Shown: positions 35,295 to 46,952, counted from the stretch's first letter. The stretch is 64,000 bases of DNA from Pseudomonas alloputida (GCF_021283545.2 NZ_CP128540.1:5864501-5928500), one strand, 5' to 3'. Made by a program: numbers and translations. The notes: a model not told the origin generated them from the sequence alone.

Positions 35295-37211
35295 ATGTAT
35301 CAATGGTTAGCCCAATCGCTGGGCAATGTGAGCGTCAATCGCAAACTGGGGCTGGGTTTCGGCCTGGTGCTTCTGTTGACCTTGGCGATTACCCTGACCG
35401 GCTGGCACGGCATGGACAGCATCATCGACCGTGGCGACAAACTGGGAAACATCTCGGTTATCCAGCAATACACCCAGGAATTGCGCATCGCCCGCCAGCA
35501 GTACGATCGCCGCCGCGACGACGCTTCGCTGGCAGAACTGGAAAAAGCCCTGAGCAACCTCGACCGCCAGGTGCAGCTGATGCTTGGCCAGATCGAACAA
35601 CCCGCCGATCACCAACGCCTCGAACAGCAACGCGAGGCAGTGCGCATCTACCAGCAGGCATTCAACGAGCTGAAGCAGGCCGACCAACGCCGCGAAGCCA
35701 GCCGTGATGTACTGGGTAGCAGCGCCGATAAGGCCGTGGATTTGATAGGCCGCGTACAGCGTAGCCTGCTGCAAGGCGCAAACATCAACCAGTACCAGCA
35801 CGCGGTGGACGTCAGCGCCCTGCTGCAACAAGCGCGTTTCCAGGTGCGTGGCTACACCTACAGCGGCAATGCCGATTACCAGCAAACGGCACTGAAGGCC
35901 ATCGACCAGGCCTTGGCCGAGCTGCGTGCACTGCCGGCCAAAGTGCCAGCCGAACATGCTGCCAGCCTGGATGATGCCGCCACAGCCATGGGCGGCTACC
36001 GCGATGCGGTCACCCAGTTCGGCAATGCCCAGCTCGCCAGCGAGCAAGCGCTGCAACGCATGGTTGAACAAGGCACGGTACTGCTGCAGGCCAGCGAGAT
36101 GATGACCGCTTCGCAAACCGAGGTGCGCGATGCCGCTGCCGCGCAGGCCAAAACACTGCTCACGGTTGCCACCGTGCTGGCACTGGCCCTTGGCCTGCTG
36201 GCCGCCTGGGCCATTACCCGGCAGATCATCATTCCGCTGCGCCAAACACTGCGCGCCGCAGAGCGTGTGGCCAGTGGAGACCTGACCCAGAGCCTGCAGG
36301 TACAACGCCGCGACGAACTGGGCCAATTGCAGGCCAGCATGCATCGCATGACCCAAGGTTTGCGTGAACTGATCGGCGGCATTGGCGATGGCGTGACGCA
36401 GATCGCCAGCGCTGCCGAGGAGCTGTCGGCGGTGACAGAACAGACCAGCGCCGGGGTCAACAATCAGAAGGTCGAAACCGACCAGGTGGCGACTGCGATG
36501 AACCAGATGACTGCCACCGTGCACGAAGTGGCACGCAATGCCGAACAGGCTTCGGAAGCCGCCTTGATGGCCGACCAGCAGGCCCGCGAGGGTGATCGCG
36601 TGGTGGGCGAGGCAGTGGCACAGATCGAGCGCCTGGCCAGCGAAGTGGTCAACTCCAGCGAAGCGATGAACCTGCTCAAGACCGAAAGCGACAAGATCGG
36701 CAGCGTACTCGACGTAATCAAATCGGTGGCCCAGCAAACCAACCTTCTGGCCCTCAACGCGGCAATCGAAGCCGCCCGCGCCGGTGAGGCCGGGCGTGGC
36801 TTTGCCGTGGTTGCCGACGAAGTGCGCAGCTTGGCCCAGCGCACACAGCAGTCGACCGAAGAGATCGAAGAGTTGATTGCCGGCCTGCAAAGCGGCACCC
36901 AACGGGTGGCCAGCGTGATGGACAACAGCCGCCAACTGACCGACAGCAGCGTAGAGCTGACCCGCCGCGCCGGCAGCTCGCTGGAAACCATCACCCGCAC
37001 GGTGTCGTCGATCCAGGCGATGAACCAGCAGATTGCCACGGCGGCCGAGGAGCAGACGGCGGTGGCCGAAGAAATCAACCGCAGCGTGATGAATGTGCGT
37101 GATATTTCCGACCAGACCTCGGCGGCCAGTGAGGAGACGGCCAGCTCCAGCGTGGAACTGGCGCGGTTGGGTACCCATTTGCAAGGGTTGGTTGGGCGGT
37201 TCAGGCTGTGA
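35295..37211 (+). CDS. mcpQ: Methyl-accepting chemotaxis protein with HBM-type sensor domain (McpQ-like)
   Basis: Chemoreceptor of 638 residues: TM1 at about 19-35 ([19 protein letters not shown]), a periplasmic helical domain of about 245 residues (helical bimodular type by length and position), TM2 at about 287-306, HAMP and a cytoplasmic signalling domain with the hairpin [20 protein letters not shown]. It lacks a C-terminal pentapeptide. Its size and place after rsmE correspond, as I recall, to KT2440 McpQ, a citrate receptor; orthology and ligand are inferred. The ATG at 35295 follows GGGGAG. A paralogue follows. Confidence 0.85.
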   Translation: MYQWLAQSLGNVSVNRKLGLGFGLVLLLTLAITLTGWHGMDSIIDRGDKLGNISVIQQYTQELRIARQQYDRRRDDASLAELEKALSNLDRQVQLMLGQIEQPADHQRLEQQREAVRIYQQAFNELKQADQRREASRDVLGSSADKAVDLIGRVQRSLLQGANINQYQHAVDVSALLQQARFQVRGYTYSGNADYQQTALKAIDQALAELRALPAKVPAEHAASLDDAATAMGGYRDAVTQFGNAQLASEQALQRMVEQGTVLLQASEMMTASQTEVRDAAAAQAKTLLTVATVLALALGLLAAWAITRQIIIPLRQTLRAAERVASGDLTQSLQVQRRDELGQLQASMHRMTQGLRELIGGIGDGVTQIASAAEELSAVTEQTSAGVNNQKVETDQVATAMNQMTATVHEVARNAEQASEAALMADQQAREGDRVVGEAVAQIERLASEVVNSSEAMNLLKTESDKIGSVLDVIKSVAQQTNLLALNAAIEAARAGEAGRGFAVVADEVRSLAQRTQQSTEEIEELIAGLQSGTQRVASVMDNSRQLTDSSVELTRRAGSSLETITRTVSSIQAMNQQIATAAEEQTAVAEEINRSVMNVRDISDQTSAASEETASSSVELARLGTHLQGLVGRFRL

Positions 37212-37230
37212 TCTGAACTAGCGGTCGCCC

Positions 37231-37326
37231 GGTCGGGCCTCTTCGCGGGTAAACCCGCTAATGGGCCAAGCCGGCTGGCCAATCTCCACCCGCCGTTCAC
37301 CATTGCCGCCGCGAAGAGACCGGCAC
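37231..37326. repeat. Decayed REP pair between the two chemoreceptor genes
   Basis: The left unit CTTCGCGGGTAAACCCGCTA is well kept. The right side retains only GCCGCGAAGAGACCGG. A partly decayed inverted pair fills part of the 257 bp gap. The remainder, up to 37468, holds AT-richer DNA that probably carries the promoter of the second receptor gene. Confidence 0.65.
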
Positions 37327-37468
37327 AGGACGAAATATATCCTACTGTTCGCGGCGAATTTTCCTACTTGATTATCAGGTCAAGTCCTACAGCTCCGCTG
37401 CCGATGGGCAGAGATGTGATGCCAGCCATGCGCCTGCATCCTTTCTCTCACTCGCTCGGAGATTCCCC

Positions 37469-39412
37469 ATGCTTGGCTCCCTCAACCGCAAGCTCGGCAA
37501 CATCAGTGTCGCCGCCAAGCTGGCCCTCGGCTTTGCCGTGGTCCTGCTGCTCACCCTGGCCACCACCATCAGCGGCTGGCGTGCCCTGGATGGTGCCATC
37601 GTGCGCTCACAGCAACTCAGCGAAATAGGCCTGATCAACGACCTGACAAAAGACCTGCGCGCGGAACGCATCACCTACCGCGTGCTCAACGACGATGCCA
37701 GCAAAGCACGCATCAGCAACATCCTCGACCAGCTCAACAGCATGCTGACCACCCTGCAGCAACGCAGCAATGTCGATGAGTCACGGCAGTTGCTGACAGA
37801 AAAAATGGCATTGTTACAGCGTCTGCGCGACAACTTCAGCGAACTGCAGCGCAGCGTCGCCAGCCGTGTAGCCCTGCGTGAAGCCCTGCAGTCACAGGAG
37901 CATGCACTCAGCGAGGCGATTGACCAACTGCAGACCCAGGCCTTGCTGAAAATGCCTGACGACAGTCAGCAAAGTGGTGTGCTGGGCCTGATGGACACCC
38001 TCAGCCGGCATGTCGAAGGTGCCAACCAGCAAAGCCTGGTTCCAGCCTACACCTTCGTCCCGGTCGAGGATTTTGCCAAAGTCGGTGATAACGCCCTGAA
38101 CGCCGCCGACAGTAGCCTTGCGCAACTGCTTGAAGGCCTTGCGCCCCTGGGCTTGCCACGCGCCATCAGTGAGCAACCCGGTGTCGAGCTGAGCAAGTAC
38201 CGCACCAGCCTGGATCAGTACCGCCGCGCCGCCGTACGCGTCGAGCAGTTGCAGAACAACATGGAAATCATGGGCAATGAGCTGCGAACGGTGAGCCTCG
38301 ACCTGGGCAAACGCAAAGTCGAACAACGCGACAGAGAGGCCCTGGCCGCCCGGTCGCTGCTGACCAGTGTGGCGCTGCTGGCAATGGTTGTAGGGGCGCT
38401 GGCCGCCTGGCTGATCACCTTGCAGATCACCCAGCCGTTGCGCCAGACGCTGGCTGTGGCCGCCCGCATCGCCAAGGGGGACCTGAGCCAGGTCGACACC
38501 GTGCAACGTCGCGACGAAATGGGCCAGCTGCAAACCAGCATGCGCGAGATGACCTTGAGCCTGCGCGACCTGATCGGCGGCATTGATCAGGGTGTCGGCC
38601 AGCTGTCACAGGCCGCCACGCAGTTGGCGGCCAGTAGCGAAGACACCAAGCTGCGCATCAATCAGCAGCGCGAGGAAACCGACCAGGTTGCGACTGCCAT
38701 GAACCAGATGAGCGCCACCGTGCAGGAAGTGGCACAGAACGCCGAGCAAGCCTCCCTGGCCGCGACCAACGCTGACCAGCAGGCGCAGGTGGGTGACCAG
38801 GTAGTCTCCGAAGCCATCGGCCGTATCGAACAACTGGCCGGGCAGATGGACCATTGCCTGGCGGCCATGCAGCACCTGGCAGGCGAGAGCCAAAGGATTG
38901 GCAGCATTCTCGATGTGATCAAGTCGGTGTCCGAACAGACCAATCTGCTGGCGTTGAACGCAGCGATCGAAGCCGCACGGGCCGGTGAGGCCGGGCGCGG
39001 CTTTGCCGTGGTGGCCGATGAGGTGCGTGGCCTGGCCCAGCGCACGTCGACGGCGACCGAGGAGATCGGCCAACTGATCGACAGCCTGCACAACGGTACC
39101 GACGAAGTGACCCGCTTGCTGGACAGCAGCAAGAGCCTGACCGAACAAAGCGTGGAGCTGAGCCGCAGGGCCGGGCACGCATTGAGCCAGATCACCGACA
39201 CGGTATCGAGCATTCAGGGCATGAACCAGCAGATCGCCACCGCCAGTGAGGAACAGAGCGTGGTGGCCGAGCAGATCAACCGAAGTGTGATCAATGTGCG
39301 GGATGTTTCGGATCAGACCAGCGCGGCCAGTGAGCAGACGGCAGCCTCGAGTGGAGAGCTGGAGCAGTTGGGGCAGCAATTGCGGGGGATGGTTGGGCGG
39401 TTCAGCATCTGA
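37469..39412 (+). CDS. Methyl-accepting chemotaxis protein, paralogue of the preceding receptor
   Basis: Chemoreceptor of 647 residues with the same plan as its neighbour: TM1 at about 19-36 ([18 protein letters not shown]), a periplasmic helical sensor of about 250 residues, TM2 at about 296-315 ([19 protein letters not shown]), HAMP and the signalling hairpin [20 protein letters not shown]. The cytoplasmic half is very like the upstream receptor while the periplasmic half has diverged, which suggests a different ligand. The ATG at 37469 follows CGGAGA. The ligand is unknown. There is no pentapeptide tether. Confidence 0.92.
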   Translation: MLGSLNRKLGNISVAAKLALGFAVVLLLTLATTISGWRALDGAIVRSQQLSEIGLINDLTKDLRAERITYRVLNDDASKARISNILDQLNSMLTTLQQRSNVDESRQLLTEKMALLQRLRDNFSELQRSVASRVALREALQSQEHALSEAIDQLQTQALLKMPDDSQQSGVLGLMDTLSRHVEGANQQSLVPAYTFVPVEDFAKVGDNALNAADSSLAQLLEGLAPLGLPRAISEQPGVELSKYRTSLDQYRRAAVRVEQLQNNMEIMGNELRTVSLDLGKRKVEQRDREALAARSLLTSVALLAMVVGALAAWLITLQITQPLRQTLAVAARIAKGDLSQVDTVQRRDEMGQLQTSMREMTLSLRDLIGGIDQGVGQLSQAATQLAASSEDTKLRINQQREETDQVATAMNQMSATVQEVAQNAEQASLAATNADQQAQVGDQVVSEAIGRIEQLAGQMDHCLAAMQHLAGESQRIGSILDVIKSVSEQTNLLALNAAIEAARAGEAGRGFAVVADEVRGLAQRTSTATEEIGQLIDSLHNGTDEVTRLLDSSKSLTEQSVELSRRAGHALSQITDTVSSIQGMNQQIATASEEQSVVAEQINRSVINVRDVSDQTSAASEQTAASSGELEQLGQQLRGMVGRFSI

Positions 39413-39423
39413 CTTCGCCTCGC

Positions 39424-39512
39424 CCTCTTCGCGGGCAAGCCCGCTCACACAGGTACATCACCCCCATCAAGGCAGTGGTGGACATGCAGGAGCGGGCTTG
39501 CCCGCGAAGAAG
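39424..39512. repeat. Inverted REP pair between the convergent chemoreceptor and ABC transporter
   Basis: Left unit CTTCGCGGGCAAGCCCGCTC and right unit GAGCGGGCTTGCCCGCGAAG are exact reverse complements over 20 bases, about 45 bases apart. They lie between the stops of two convergent operons, a typical REP location. Confidence 0.88.
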
Positions 39513-39521
39513 CCCGCGCGG

Positions 39522-40256
39522 TTACAGCACCTGGCGCAGGAATGCCTGCGCACGCGGGTCTTTCGGCGCAGCGAAGAATGCGGCCGGGGCCGAATCTTCC
39601 AGCAGCTTGCCATGGTCGAAGAACAGCACGCGGTCAGCCACTTCGCGGGCAAAGCCCATTTCATGGGTGACGCAGACCATGGTCATGCCTTCCTGGGCCA
39701 GGGTCTTCATCACGTCCAGCACCTCACCGACCATTTCCGGGTCGAGCGCCGAGGTCGGCTCGTCGAACAGCATCACTTTCGGGTCCATCGCCAGGGCCCG
39801 GGCAATCGCCACCCGCTGTTGCTGGCCGCCAGACAAGCGCGACGGGTACTCGTTGGCCTTCTGCGAAATACCCACCTTCTCCAGCAACGCCCGGGCCTTG
39901 GCTTCGCGGTCAGCCTTGTTGCGCTTGCGCACCACCTTCTGCGCCAGGCACAGGTTTTCCAGCACAGTCATGTGCGGAAACAGGTTGAAGTGCTGGAACA
40001 CCATGCCGACTTCGCGGCGGTAGGCATTGATGTCGGTCTTGGGGTCGGCCAGTTGCAAGCCGTCGATGGCCACATGGCCTTGGTCGAAATGCTCCAGGCC
40101 GTTGAGGCAGCGCAGGAATGTCGACTTGCCCGACCCCGACGGGCCGAGCACGACCACCACTTCGCCCTTGGCGACCTGAGTGGTGACGTTATCCACAGCC
40201 CTTACCACCTGGCCACGGGTGTCGAAGACTTTCAGCAGGTCACGGACTTCAATCAC
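39522..40256 (-). CDS. Polar amino acid ABC transporter ATP-binding protein
   Basis: ATPase of a three-gene amino acid importer, 244 residues. Walker [11 protein letters not shown]-loop region [18 protein letters not shown], signature [16 protein letters not shown], Walker [14 protein letters not shown] and the switch His in [10 protein letters not shown] are all present. The preferred start is the GTG at 40256, where GGAGG is 10 bases upstream. An in-frame TTG at 40265 would sit right on the ribosome site. It overlaps the permease gene by 8 bp. The exact substrate is not evident from sequence. Confidence 0.93.
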   Translation of the reverse strand: MIEVRDLLKVFDTRGQVVRAVDNVTTQVAKGEVVVVLGPSGSGKSTFLRCLNGLEHFDQGHVAIDGLQLADPKTDINAYRREVGMVFQHFNLFPHMTVLENLCLAQKVVRKRNKADREAKARALLEKVGISQKANEYPSRLSGGQQQRVAIARALAMDPKVMLFDEPTSALDPEMVGEVLDVMKTLAQEGMTMVCVTHEMGFAREVADRVLFFDHGKLLEDSAPAAFFAAPKDPRAQAFLRQVL

Positions 40257-41211
40257 TTTGCGCAAGCCTCCGCTCGAGCCGGCTGGCGATGTGCGACAGC
40301 GGCAGGTTGATCAGCAGGTACAGGCCTGCCACGCAGAACCAGATCTCGAAAGTAGAGAACGAGGTGGTGATAGCCTCACGGCCACTCTTGGTCAGTTCGG
40401 TGATGGCGATCACCGACACCAGCGAGGTGTCCTTGACCAGGCTGATGAACTGGCCGGCCAGGGGCGGAAGCACGCGCTTGAAGGCCTGCGGCAAGATCAC
40501 ATGGCGCATCGACTGGCCAGCGTTCAGGCCCAGCGACCGGGCAGCCTCGTTCTGACCTTTGGCGATCGACTGCACGCCTGCACGGACGATCTCGGCCACG
40601 TAAGCACCGGTGAACAATGCCAGCGCCGCTACCCCGGCAAACTCGCGGGACAGGTTGAGCACGGTGCCGATGAAGAAGTAGAAGATGAAGATTTGCACCA
40701 GCAGCGGCGTGCCGCGCACCAGCTCGACATACACGGTCGACAGGTCGCGCAGGGTCGGGTTGTTCGACAACCGGCACAATCCGGCGAACAGGCCGATCAC
40801 CAGGCCCAGCGCCCCGGACACCACCGAGATCCACAAGGTGGTCCACAGGCCCCATGCCAGCGGGCCCGCGGCCCAATGGCGGGTTACCCCGATCTGGTCG
40901 CCTTCGGCAACATCGTCGCCGCGGCTCAGTTGCAGGCTGTCCTTGTCCACATCGAGCACTTGCTCGGCACCACTTTCGTCCTTCAGCGTGACGCGGGCGT
41001 TGTCACCGGAAATGACGATTTCCTGCACAGTGCCGTAGCCGGCAGCGCGTTGTGTTTCCTCGGCCTTGTAGGCGAAGTACTGCGGTACGCGGTTCCAGCG
41101 CCACTCGTAGGAAATCATCGAGGTGGCCATGTAAAGGCTGAGCGCCAGGCCTACCAGGACCAGGGCAGTCAACCCATGCCAAGGCCACTGGGCTTTCTTG
41201 TGTTTGATCAC
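40249..41211 (-). CDS. Polar amino acid ABC transporter permease with an extra periplasmic insert
   Basis: Inner-membrane permease of 320 residues (HisMQ/GlnP type, EAA loop [20 protein letters not shown], and [18 protein letters not shown]). Unlike ordinary 220-250 residue family members, it has about 80 residues between TM1 (13-33) and the next TM (from about 118). The insert is hydrophilic and beta-like ([20 protein letters not shown]), suggesting a small periplasmic domain. The start is GTG at 41211 with a GGAAG site. It lies between the binding protein and the ATPase genes. Confidence 0.92.
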   Translation of the reverse strand: MIKHKKAQWPWHGLTALVLVGLALSLYMATSMISYEWRWNRVPQYFAYKAEETQRAAGYGTVQEIVISGDNARVTLKDESGAEQVLDVDKDSLQLSRGDDVAEGDQIGVTRHWAAGPLAWGLWTTLWISVVSGALGLVIGLFAGLCRLSNNPTLRDLSTVYVELVRGTPLLVQIFIFYFFIGTVLNLSREFAGVAALALFTGAYVAEIVRAGVQSIAKGQNEAARSLGLNAGQSMRHVILPQAFKRVLPPLAGQFISLVKDTSLVSVIAITELTKSGREAITTSFSTFEIWFCVAGLYLLINLPLSHIASRLERRLAQSD

Positions 41212-41290
41212 GTGGGGTACTTCCGTAAATGCGAACGCGCAGGGTTTGCCTGCGCGTCGGGGTCATAAAGCCGGGCTTGTGGCCTGAGCC

Positions 41291-42091
41291 TTATTCCATT
41301 TCCTTCAGCCAGTCCTTGTTCTTGAACCACTTGTCGTGAATACGATCGTAGGTCCCGTCGTGCTTGATCTGGTGCAGGAAGTTGTTGATGAAGTTGATGC
41401 TGTCGTAGTCGCCTTTCTTCAGGCCGAAGGCCAGCGGCTCGTAGGTGAAGGGCTCGTCGAGGAACAGCAGCTTGCCTGCACCGGCTTTATCCACCGCCAC
41501 CACGTTGTACGGCGCGTCATAGACAAAGGCGTCGGCCTTGCCGTTGACCACGTCCATGACGGCTTCCTGTTCGTTGTCGTAGCCGTGGTACTTGGCTTTG
41601 CTGATCAGCTTCTTGGAGACCATTTCGCCGGTGGTGCCAAGCTTGGAGGTCAGGCGGTACTTCTCGTTGTTCAGGTCCTTGTACGACTTGATCTCGCCAG
41701 CCAGCTCCTTGCGGATCAGCAGGGTCTGGCCAACCACGATGAAGGGTTCGCTGAAGTTCAGGCGCAGGTTGCGCTCCTGGGTCAGGGTCATGCCGCTGCC
41801 GATCATGTCGAACTTGTCGGTCAGCAGGGCCGGGATGATGCCGTCATAGGCGGTGGACACTGCCTCGAACTTCACGCCCATGGACTTGGCCATGGCTTTG
41901 AGGATATCGACTTCGAAGCCGATGATCTCGCCACGTTTGTTGGTCATCTGGAACGGCATGTAAGTCGGGTCCATGCCCACCCGCAGGGTGCCACGCTTGA
42001 CCGCGTCGTCGATGGCGCCCGCCTGGGCCGCGGTCACGGCGACCAGGGCGGTCACACCGACCAGCAGTCGCGAAAGGTATTTCTTGATCAT
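41291..42091 (-). CDS. Periplasmic amino acid-binding protein of the ABC transporter
   Basis: Solute-binding protein of 266 residues. The Sec signal peptide is residues 1-24 (MIKKYLSRLLVGVTALVAVT, cleavage predicted after AQA). The mature protein has the SBP family 3 blocks LRVGMDPTYMPFQM, GEIIGFEVDILKAMAK, DMIGSGMTLTQERNLRLNFS and DAFVYDAPYN. I chose the ATG at 42091, which gives a proper signal peptide. It is the first gene of the operon, with 79 bp to the permease. A perfect REP inverted repeat lies upstream. The ligand is not resolved. Confidence 0.93.
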   Translation of the reverse strand: MIKKYLSRLLVGVTALVAVTAAQAGAIDDAVKRGTLRVGMDPTYMPFQMTNKRGEIIGFEVDILKAMAKSMGVKFEAVSTAYDGIIPALLTDKFDMIGSGMTLTQERNLRLNFSEPFIVVGQTLLIRKELAGEIKSYKDLNNEKYRLTSKLGTTGEMVSKKLISKAKYHGYDNEQEAVMDVVNGKADAFVYDAPYNVVAVDKAGAGKLLFLDEPFTYEPLAFGLKKGDYDSINFINNFLHQIKHDGTYDRIHDKWFKNKDWLKEME

Positions 42092-42252
42092 CACCAAGTC
42101 CCCTAGCAAGAAAAGTAGCGAATCTTATTGTGTTGGCACGGCCGTACTGGCCGAAGCGTCGTATCGGAGAGGGATGCTAACGCATGGCGGCCCGTGGACC
42201 TAGAGCCGCAGGGGGACTTTGTTGGCCAAAATGAGGGGGTTAGGCCAAAAAG

Positions 42253-42319
42253 CTTCGCGGGTGAACCCGCTCCTACAAGGGCATGTGTATCCCTGGTAGG
42301 AGCGGGTTCACCCGCGAAG
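42253..42319. repeat. Perfect 24 bp inverted REP repeat between opgH and the ABC transporter
   Basis: Arms at 42253-42276 and 42296-42319 are exact reverse complements (CTTCGCGGGTGAACCCGCTC followed by CTAC) around a 19-base spacer. It is the CTACAAGG type. The 293 bp gap 42092-42384 otherwise holds the binding-protein promoter region and shows no gene. Confidence 0.9.
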
Positions 42320-42384
42320 AGGCCCGGTCATGCGCCCCGTAGGGCGGGTTCATCGGGGCGCCGAACCGCCGCGAACAGACCCGA

Positions 42385-44958
42385 TCAAGCGCCGACGAGG
42401 CTCGGTTGGCCTGCGTTTTCAGGGTGCAACGGCAACAGCGGCGAATGCGGGTCATTGTTGATCGACGCACGCCACACATCGATCCATGCCGCATTGTGCT
42501 CGGCCCACACCTGCTCGTGCAGGCGGCTCAGTGCCACCGGGTCGCTGAGCAGAGCCAGGCGAGTATTGAGGTCCAGGCCTTTCGGCCCGACTTCAATCGC
42601 CTTGGCAACGCGCTCGGCACGCAACGCTTCGATCGGTGCCGCCTGGCCATGGCGGGCAGTGGCCATGGCACAGGCCAGGGCATTCTGCCGCGGGTCGACC
42701 ACGGCCCGCACGAAGCCATCATGCAGGGCATGCCAGCGGTTTTCGTGGGTGTACTGGTCGGTAGCCAACAGCTCTTGTGGCGTGGCGTATTCCTCTGGGA
42801 TAAGGAACAGCTTCTCGTCCTTGGCCGCCAGGCCCAGGCGGGTGCGGCTGGAAATCACCGATACCGGGATCGACAGCACCAGCGAACCGACGATAGGCGC
42901 CAGCCACCACAGGAAGCTCGGGTTCAACCACGCCACCAGTGCGGCCCAGGCAATGCCCAGCAGCGTCTGCGGGCCATGCCGGCGCACCGCTTCGCCCCAC
43001 GGCGTGGAGTCGTCGTCACGCTGCGGCGAGTTCCAGGTCGCAGCCCAGCCGAGGAATGCGGCCAGCACGAAGCGGGTGTGGAAGATCATGCGTACCGGTG
43101 CCAGCAACATGGAGAACAGCATCTCCATCAGCATCGACAAGGTGACCTTGACGCGTCCACCGTACTCGACGGCGCCCTTGGCCCAGATCAGGATGACGCT
43201 GAGCAGCTTGGGCAGGAACAGCAGCACAATGGTGGTGGAGAACAGCGCCACAGCCTTCTCCGGGTGCCACTGCGGCCACAGCGGGTAAAGCTGGTACGGC
43301 TCGATGAAATACTGTGGCTCCATCAGCGTGTTGGTTGCCAGCAGCGCGGTCGACAGCACCAGGAACAGGAACCACAGCGGCGCCGACAGGTAAGACATCA
43401 CCCCGGTAAGGAACACCGCACGGTGAACCGGGTGCATGCCCTTGACCAGGAACAGGCGGAAGTTCATCAGGTTGCCGTGGCACCAGCGGCGGTCGCGCTT
43501 GAGCTCGTCAAGCAGGTTTGGCGGCAGTTCTTCGTAGCTGCCCGGCAAGTCGTAGGCAATCCACACACCCCAGCCGGCACGGCGCATCAGCGCAGCTTCG
43601 ACGAAGTCGTGGGAAAGGATGGCACCGGCGAACGCGCCTTTGCCCGGCAACGGCGCCAGGGCGCAGTGCTCGATGAACGGCTTCATGCGGATGATCGCGT
43701 TGTGGCCCCAGTAGTGCGACTCACCCAACTGCCAGAAGTGCAGACCGGCAGTGAACAGTGGGCCGTACACGCGGGTAGCGAACTGCTGCATGCGTGCATA
43801 CAGGGTGTCCATGCCCGAGGCTTTCGGCCCGGTCTGGATGATGCCGGCGTCCGGGTTGGCCTCCATCAGGCGCACCAGGCTGCTCAGGCACTCGCCGCTC
43901 ATGACGCTGTCGGCGTCGAGCACGACCATGTACTTGTACTCGCCACCCCAGCGACGGCAGAAGTCGTCGAGGTTACCGCTCTTGCGCTTCACACGGCGCC
44001 GACGGCGGCGGTAGAAGATGCGGCCAAAGCCTTTGGTTTCACGGCACACATCCAGCCAGGCCTGTTGCTCGGCCACGGCAATGTCGGTGTCGTTGGTGTC
44101 GCTGAGCACAAAGAAGTCGAACCGGTCGAGGTTGCCGCTGGCGGCCACCGACTCGAACGTTGCGCGCAGGCCGGCGAACACCCGCGGCACGTCTTCGTTG
44201 CAGATCGGCATCACCAGCGCGGTACGCGCCTCGGGCGCGATCGGCTCGTTGCCTGCGCTGCTACCGGAAATCTTGTATTTGTCACGCCCGGTGAGCAGCT
44301 CGAGGAAGCCCATCAGCGCGGTCCAGAAGCCCGCCGACACCCAGCAGAACAGGATGCCGAAGAGGATCAGGATGGAAGTTTGCAGGGCATACGGCCACAC
44401 CTGCACCACCGTGTCCCACAGCGGCTGGTTGACGATTTCGTCAAAGTCCACGAACGACCAGCCCTGGTACGGCAGGATGCCTTTCATGTACCAGCCAGCG
44501 ACGATGGTCTGGCCGATCATCAGCGCCAGCAGAATGTAACGGCGGATAGAGCCGACCGTGCGCCAGCGGGCCGGCGGCAGCTCGCGCTTGGGCGGCTGCG
44601 GGGCATTGGGGCGGCCGGTCATGCGTCGCCACATGCGGATCAGCACATTGGTGCGCCATGGCTCGGGCACGACCTTGGTGCGTTTGATCGGCGGGGCGAT
44701 CTTCAGGCACAGGCGGCCGCTGCCGTCGACGCCGAGCATTTCGGCTTCTTCCAGCTCGGCGGCGCTGCCCACGGTCAGGCGCGGGCCCACCGAGGCCTGC
44801 ACGGCCTCGGCAGAGCTGGCGGCCGGGTTGGCCGCCAAGCGTTGGTGTAGCTCACTGAACGAGGTGCAGCTGGCAAGCTCAGCCCGCTGCTCGTCGCTCA
44901 GTGGTAGGTGGGCCAGGTACTCGCCAAGCGATTCCGGCCTTGCGCTTGAGTTACTCAT
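42385..44958 (-). CDS. opgH: OpgH/MdoH, glucosyltransferase for osmoregulated periplasmic glucans
   Basis: Multi-pass inner-membrane GT2 enzyme of 857 residues that makes and exports beta-1,2/1,6 glucans. Cytosolic glycosyltransferase motifs are [13 protein letters not shown] (DxD), [15 protein letters not shown] (Q/RxxRW type) and [15 protein letters not shown]. Hydrophobic segments lie at about 140-160, 190-215, 510-535, 570-590 and beyond. The N-terminal ~120 residues are cytoplasmic. It overlaps opgG by 8 bp (its ATG at 44958 precedes the opgG stop), so the pair is an operon. Confidence 0.97.
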   Translation of the reverse strand: MSNSSARPESLGEYLAHLPLSDEQRAELASCTSFSELHQRLAANPAASSAEAVQASVGPRLTVGSAAELEEAEMLGVDGSGRLCLKIAPPIKRTKVVPEPWRTNVLIRMWRRMTGRPNAPQPPKRELPPARWRTVGSIRRYILLALMIGQTIVAGWYMKGILPYQGWSFVDFDEIVNQPLWDTVVQVWPYALQTSILILFGILFCWVSAGFWTALMGFLELLTGRDKYKISGSSAGNEPIAPEARTALVMPICNEDVPRVFAGLRATFESVAASGNLDRFDFFVLSDTNDTDIAVAEQQAWLDVCRETKGFGRIFYRRRRRRVKRKSGNLDDFCRRWGGEYKYMVVLDADSVMSGECLSSLVRLMEANPDAGIIQTGPKASGMDTLYARMQQFATRVYGPLFTAGLHFWQLGESHYWGHNAIIRMKPFIEHCALAPLPGKGAFAGAILSHDFVEAALMRRAGWGVWIAYDLPGSYEELPPNLLDELKRDRRWCHGNLMNFRLFLVKGMHPVHRAVFLTGVMSYLSAPLWFLFLVLSTALLATNTLMEPQYFIEPYQLYPLWPQWHPEKAVALFSTTIVLLFLPKLLSVILIWAKGAVEYGGRVKVTLSMLMEMLFSMLLAPVRMIFHTRFVLAAFLGWAATWNSPQRDDDSTPWGEAVRRHGPQTLLGIAWAALVAWLNPSFLWWLAPIVGSLVLSIPVSVISSRTRLGLAAKDEKLFLIPEEYATPQELLATDQYTHENRWHALHDGFVRAVVDPRQNALACAMATARHGQAAPIEALRAERVAKAIEVGPKGLDLNTRLALLSDPVALSRLHEQVWAEHNAAWIDVWRASINNDPHSPLLPLHPENAGQPSLVGA

Positions 44959-46690
44959 CGGCAGGCAACTGATAGCTCCAGGTCTCGGTCAGCACCTTCT
45001 CGGTGGTGGCCAGGGCCCCGTTGGTGGGCGCCGCATCGGCGGCAGGTTGTTCGGCCTTGGCAGATTGCTCAGCCTTGACGGCTTTCTCGGCCTTGGCATG
45101 CTTGGCTGCGGCCTTGTCCTGCTTGGCGTCCTGGGCAGGCTTGGCAGGCTCGACCGGTACATCACGCACCAGTGCGGCGCGCATTTCGGTCGACTTGTTG
45201 GCTTCCTTGACCTTCAGGCGCAGGGTCAGGCGCCAGCCCTTGGTCTCAGGGTTATAGCGCAGATTGTTCTCGACCACCTCGGCGTTGTCGCCCACGCTGA
45301 TCTGGCTGCGCACGGCGGCGTCTTCCGGCAGGGCGGCAAGCGCCGGGCCGGCGAAGTCGACCAGGAATGCCACGCTGCCATCTGGCTGGCGGATCAGGTT
45401 GGACTGCTTGACGTCACCCGTGGAACGCAGGGTCTGCTTGACCCAGCCCAGATCAGGGGCCTGGAACTTCGGCTCGTCGATGGTCCAGTGCAGGCGGTAG
45501 GCGTACTCGAACGGCTTACCTGGCTCCGGCAGTTTCTCCGGGCTCCAGAAGGCCACGATATTGTCGTTGGTCTCGTCGGCGGTCGGGATTTCGACCAGGT
45601 CGACGCTACCCTTGCCCCAGTCACCCTTCGGCTCGATCCAGGCGCTTGGGCGCTTCTGGTAGTTGTCGTCGAGGTCTTCGTAGTCACTGAAGGCGCGCTG
45701 ACGCTGCATCAGGCCGAAACCACGTGGGTTCTCGACGCTGAAGTTACTCACGGCCAGGTGTTTCGGGTTGTTCAGCGGGCGCCACAGCCACTCGCCGTTG
45801 CCGGCATGGATCGACAGGCCTTCGGAGTCGTGCAGGGCCGGGCGGTAGTTGAGCACCTTGGACGGCTGGTTGGGGCCGAACAGGTACATGCTGGTCAGCG
45901 GAGCAATGCCCAGGCGGCTGACATGATCACGCAGGAACACGCGGGACTGCACGTCGACCACGGTGTCGTTGCCTGGACGCAGGGTCAGCTTGTAGGCGCC
46001 GGTGGAGCGCGGCGAATCCAACAGCGCGTAGATCACCAGGTGCTTGTCGGCTGGCTTGGGCTTTTCAACCCAGAACTCGGTGAAGCGCGGGAATTCTTCG
46101 CCCGACGGCAGGGCGGTGTCGATGGCCAGGCCACGGGCAGACAGGCCGTACACGTGGCCCTTGCCGACTACGCGGAAATAGCTGGCGCCAAGCAGGGTCA
46201 TGATCTCGTCCTGCTTGTCGGCCTTGTTGATCGGGTACAGCACGCGGAAACCGGCATAACCGAGGTTTTTCGTGGTTTCCGGGTCGTGCGGCACGTCACC
46301 GAACTCGAAGCGGTCCGGGTCGTACTTGATTTCCTCGACCTTGGTGGCGGTGACCTCGTTGATTTTCACCGGGGTGTCGAAGTGCATGCCCTGATGATAG
46401 AACGACAGCTTGAACGGGGTCTTGTCCTTGGCCCACTCGGCCTTTTCCTGCAGGAAACGGATTTTCTGGTAGTCCGCGAACTTCATGTCGCGGAACACGG
46501 CCGGCAGGTTGCTTTTTGGCGCTTCGTACTTCTGGCCGGCCAGATCCTTTGCCTTGGCAGCAACATCGTCAAGATTGAATGCCCACAGCTGGCCCGCGCT
46601 CATCAGGCCGACCAGAGCCACACTGGCCATCAGCGCCTTGCGTAGCCCGACGCTGGGGATTCTTGATGCTTTTTGGGGACTAACAATCAC
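44951..46690 (-). CDS. opgG: OpgG/MdoG, periplasmic glucan biosynthesis protein
   Basis: Periplasmic protein of 579 residues that acts with OpgH in glucan backbone synthesis. The start is the GTG at 46690 ([20 protein letters not shown]). A signal peptide then spans about residues 17-38 ([20 protein letters not shown]). A longer reading from 46738 is rejected because homology begins at this GTG and an AGGG site sits upstream. The C-terminal Ala/Lys-rich tail ([20 protein letters not shown]) is an extension not typical of enteric OpgG. The gap 46691-46952 holds its promoter and the dtd terminator. Confidence 0.96.
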   Translation of the reverse strand: MIVSPQKASRIPSVGLRKALMASVALVGLMSAGQLWAFNLDDVAAKAKDLAGQKYEAPKSNLPAVFRDMKFADYQKIRFLQEKAEWAKDKTPFKLSFYHQGMHFDTPVKINEVTATKVEEIKYDPDRFEFGDVPHDPETTKNLGYAGFRVLYPINKADKQDEIMTLLGASYFRVVGKGHVYGLSARGLAIDTALPSGEEFPRFTEFWVEKPKPADKHLVIYALLDSPRSTGAYKLTLRPGNDTVVDVQSRVFLRDHVSRLGIAPLTSMYLFGPNQPSKVLNYRPALHDSEGLSIHAGNGEWLWRPLNNPKHLAVSNFSVENPRGFGLMQRQRAFSDYEDLDDNYQKRPSAWIEPKGDWGKGSVDLVEIPTADETNDNIVAFWSPEKLPEPGKPFEYAYRLHWTIDEPKFQAPDLGWVKQTLRSTGDVKQSNLIRQPDGSVAFLVDFAGPALAALPEDAAVRSQISVGDNAEVVENNLRYNPETKGWRLTLRLKVKEANKSTEMRAALVRDVPVEPAKPAQDAKQDKAAAKHAKAEKAVKAEQSAKAEQPAADAAPTNGALATTEKVLTETWSYQLPADE

Positions 46691-46912
46691 GAGCAACCCT
46701 CGCCGAAAACAGATCATGAAACCAACGGCCAGCGACAAATGCCGGGTTGGCGAGCACTGTTCGGACCCCGAGAGGGCGTAATGATCCCCAAACGGATCCA
46801 GACAATGCTCGAGTCAGAGTGAAACGGACCTACGAACGCAGGTCCATGCAGCGCGCGATTATCCAGCAGGTTGCGTGACAACGCATCAGGCTGGAGCAAC
46901 TATTTATCGTAC

Positions 46913-46944
46913 AAAACCCCTTGTTTTCCTGTGAACAACGGGTT
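46913..46944 (-). terminator. Intrinsic terminator of dtd
   Basis: Arms AACCCCTTGTT (46915-46925) and AACAACGGGTT (46934-46944) form an 11 bp stem with one mismatch. On the minus strand, 8 bases after the dtd stop, it is followed by TTTTG. On the plus strand TTTTTT follows, so it may stop transcription in both directions. Confidence 0.65.
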
Positions 46945-46952
46945 TTTTGACC

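Noticed and set aside
35307..37184. Minus-strand open frame opposite the first chemoreceptor
   Set aside because: Composition is typical of antisense reading (His/Gln/Gly-rich). The plus strand encodes a full receptor.
42130..42165. Sigma-54-like TGGCACGGCCG word upstream of the binding-protein gene
   Set aside because: It is on the wrong strand for that gene, and the -12 GC element is missing at the right spacing.
42406..46645. Long plus-strand open frames opposite opgH and opgG
   Set aside because: They are mirror frames of strongly biased genes with no family motifs. The minus strand shows complete OpgH and OpgG.
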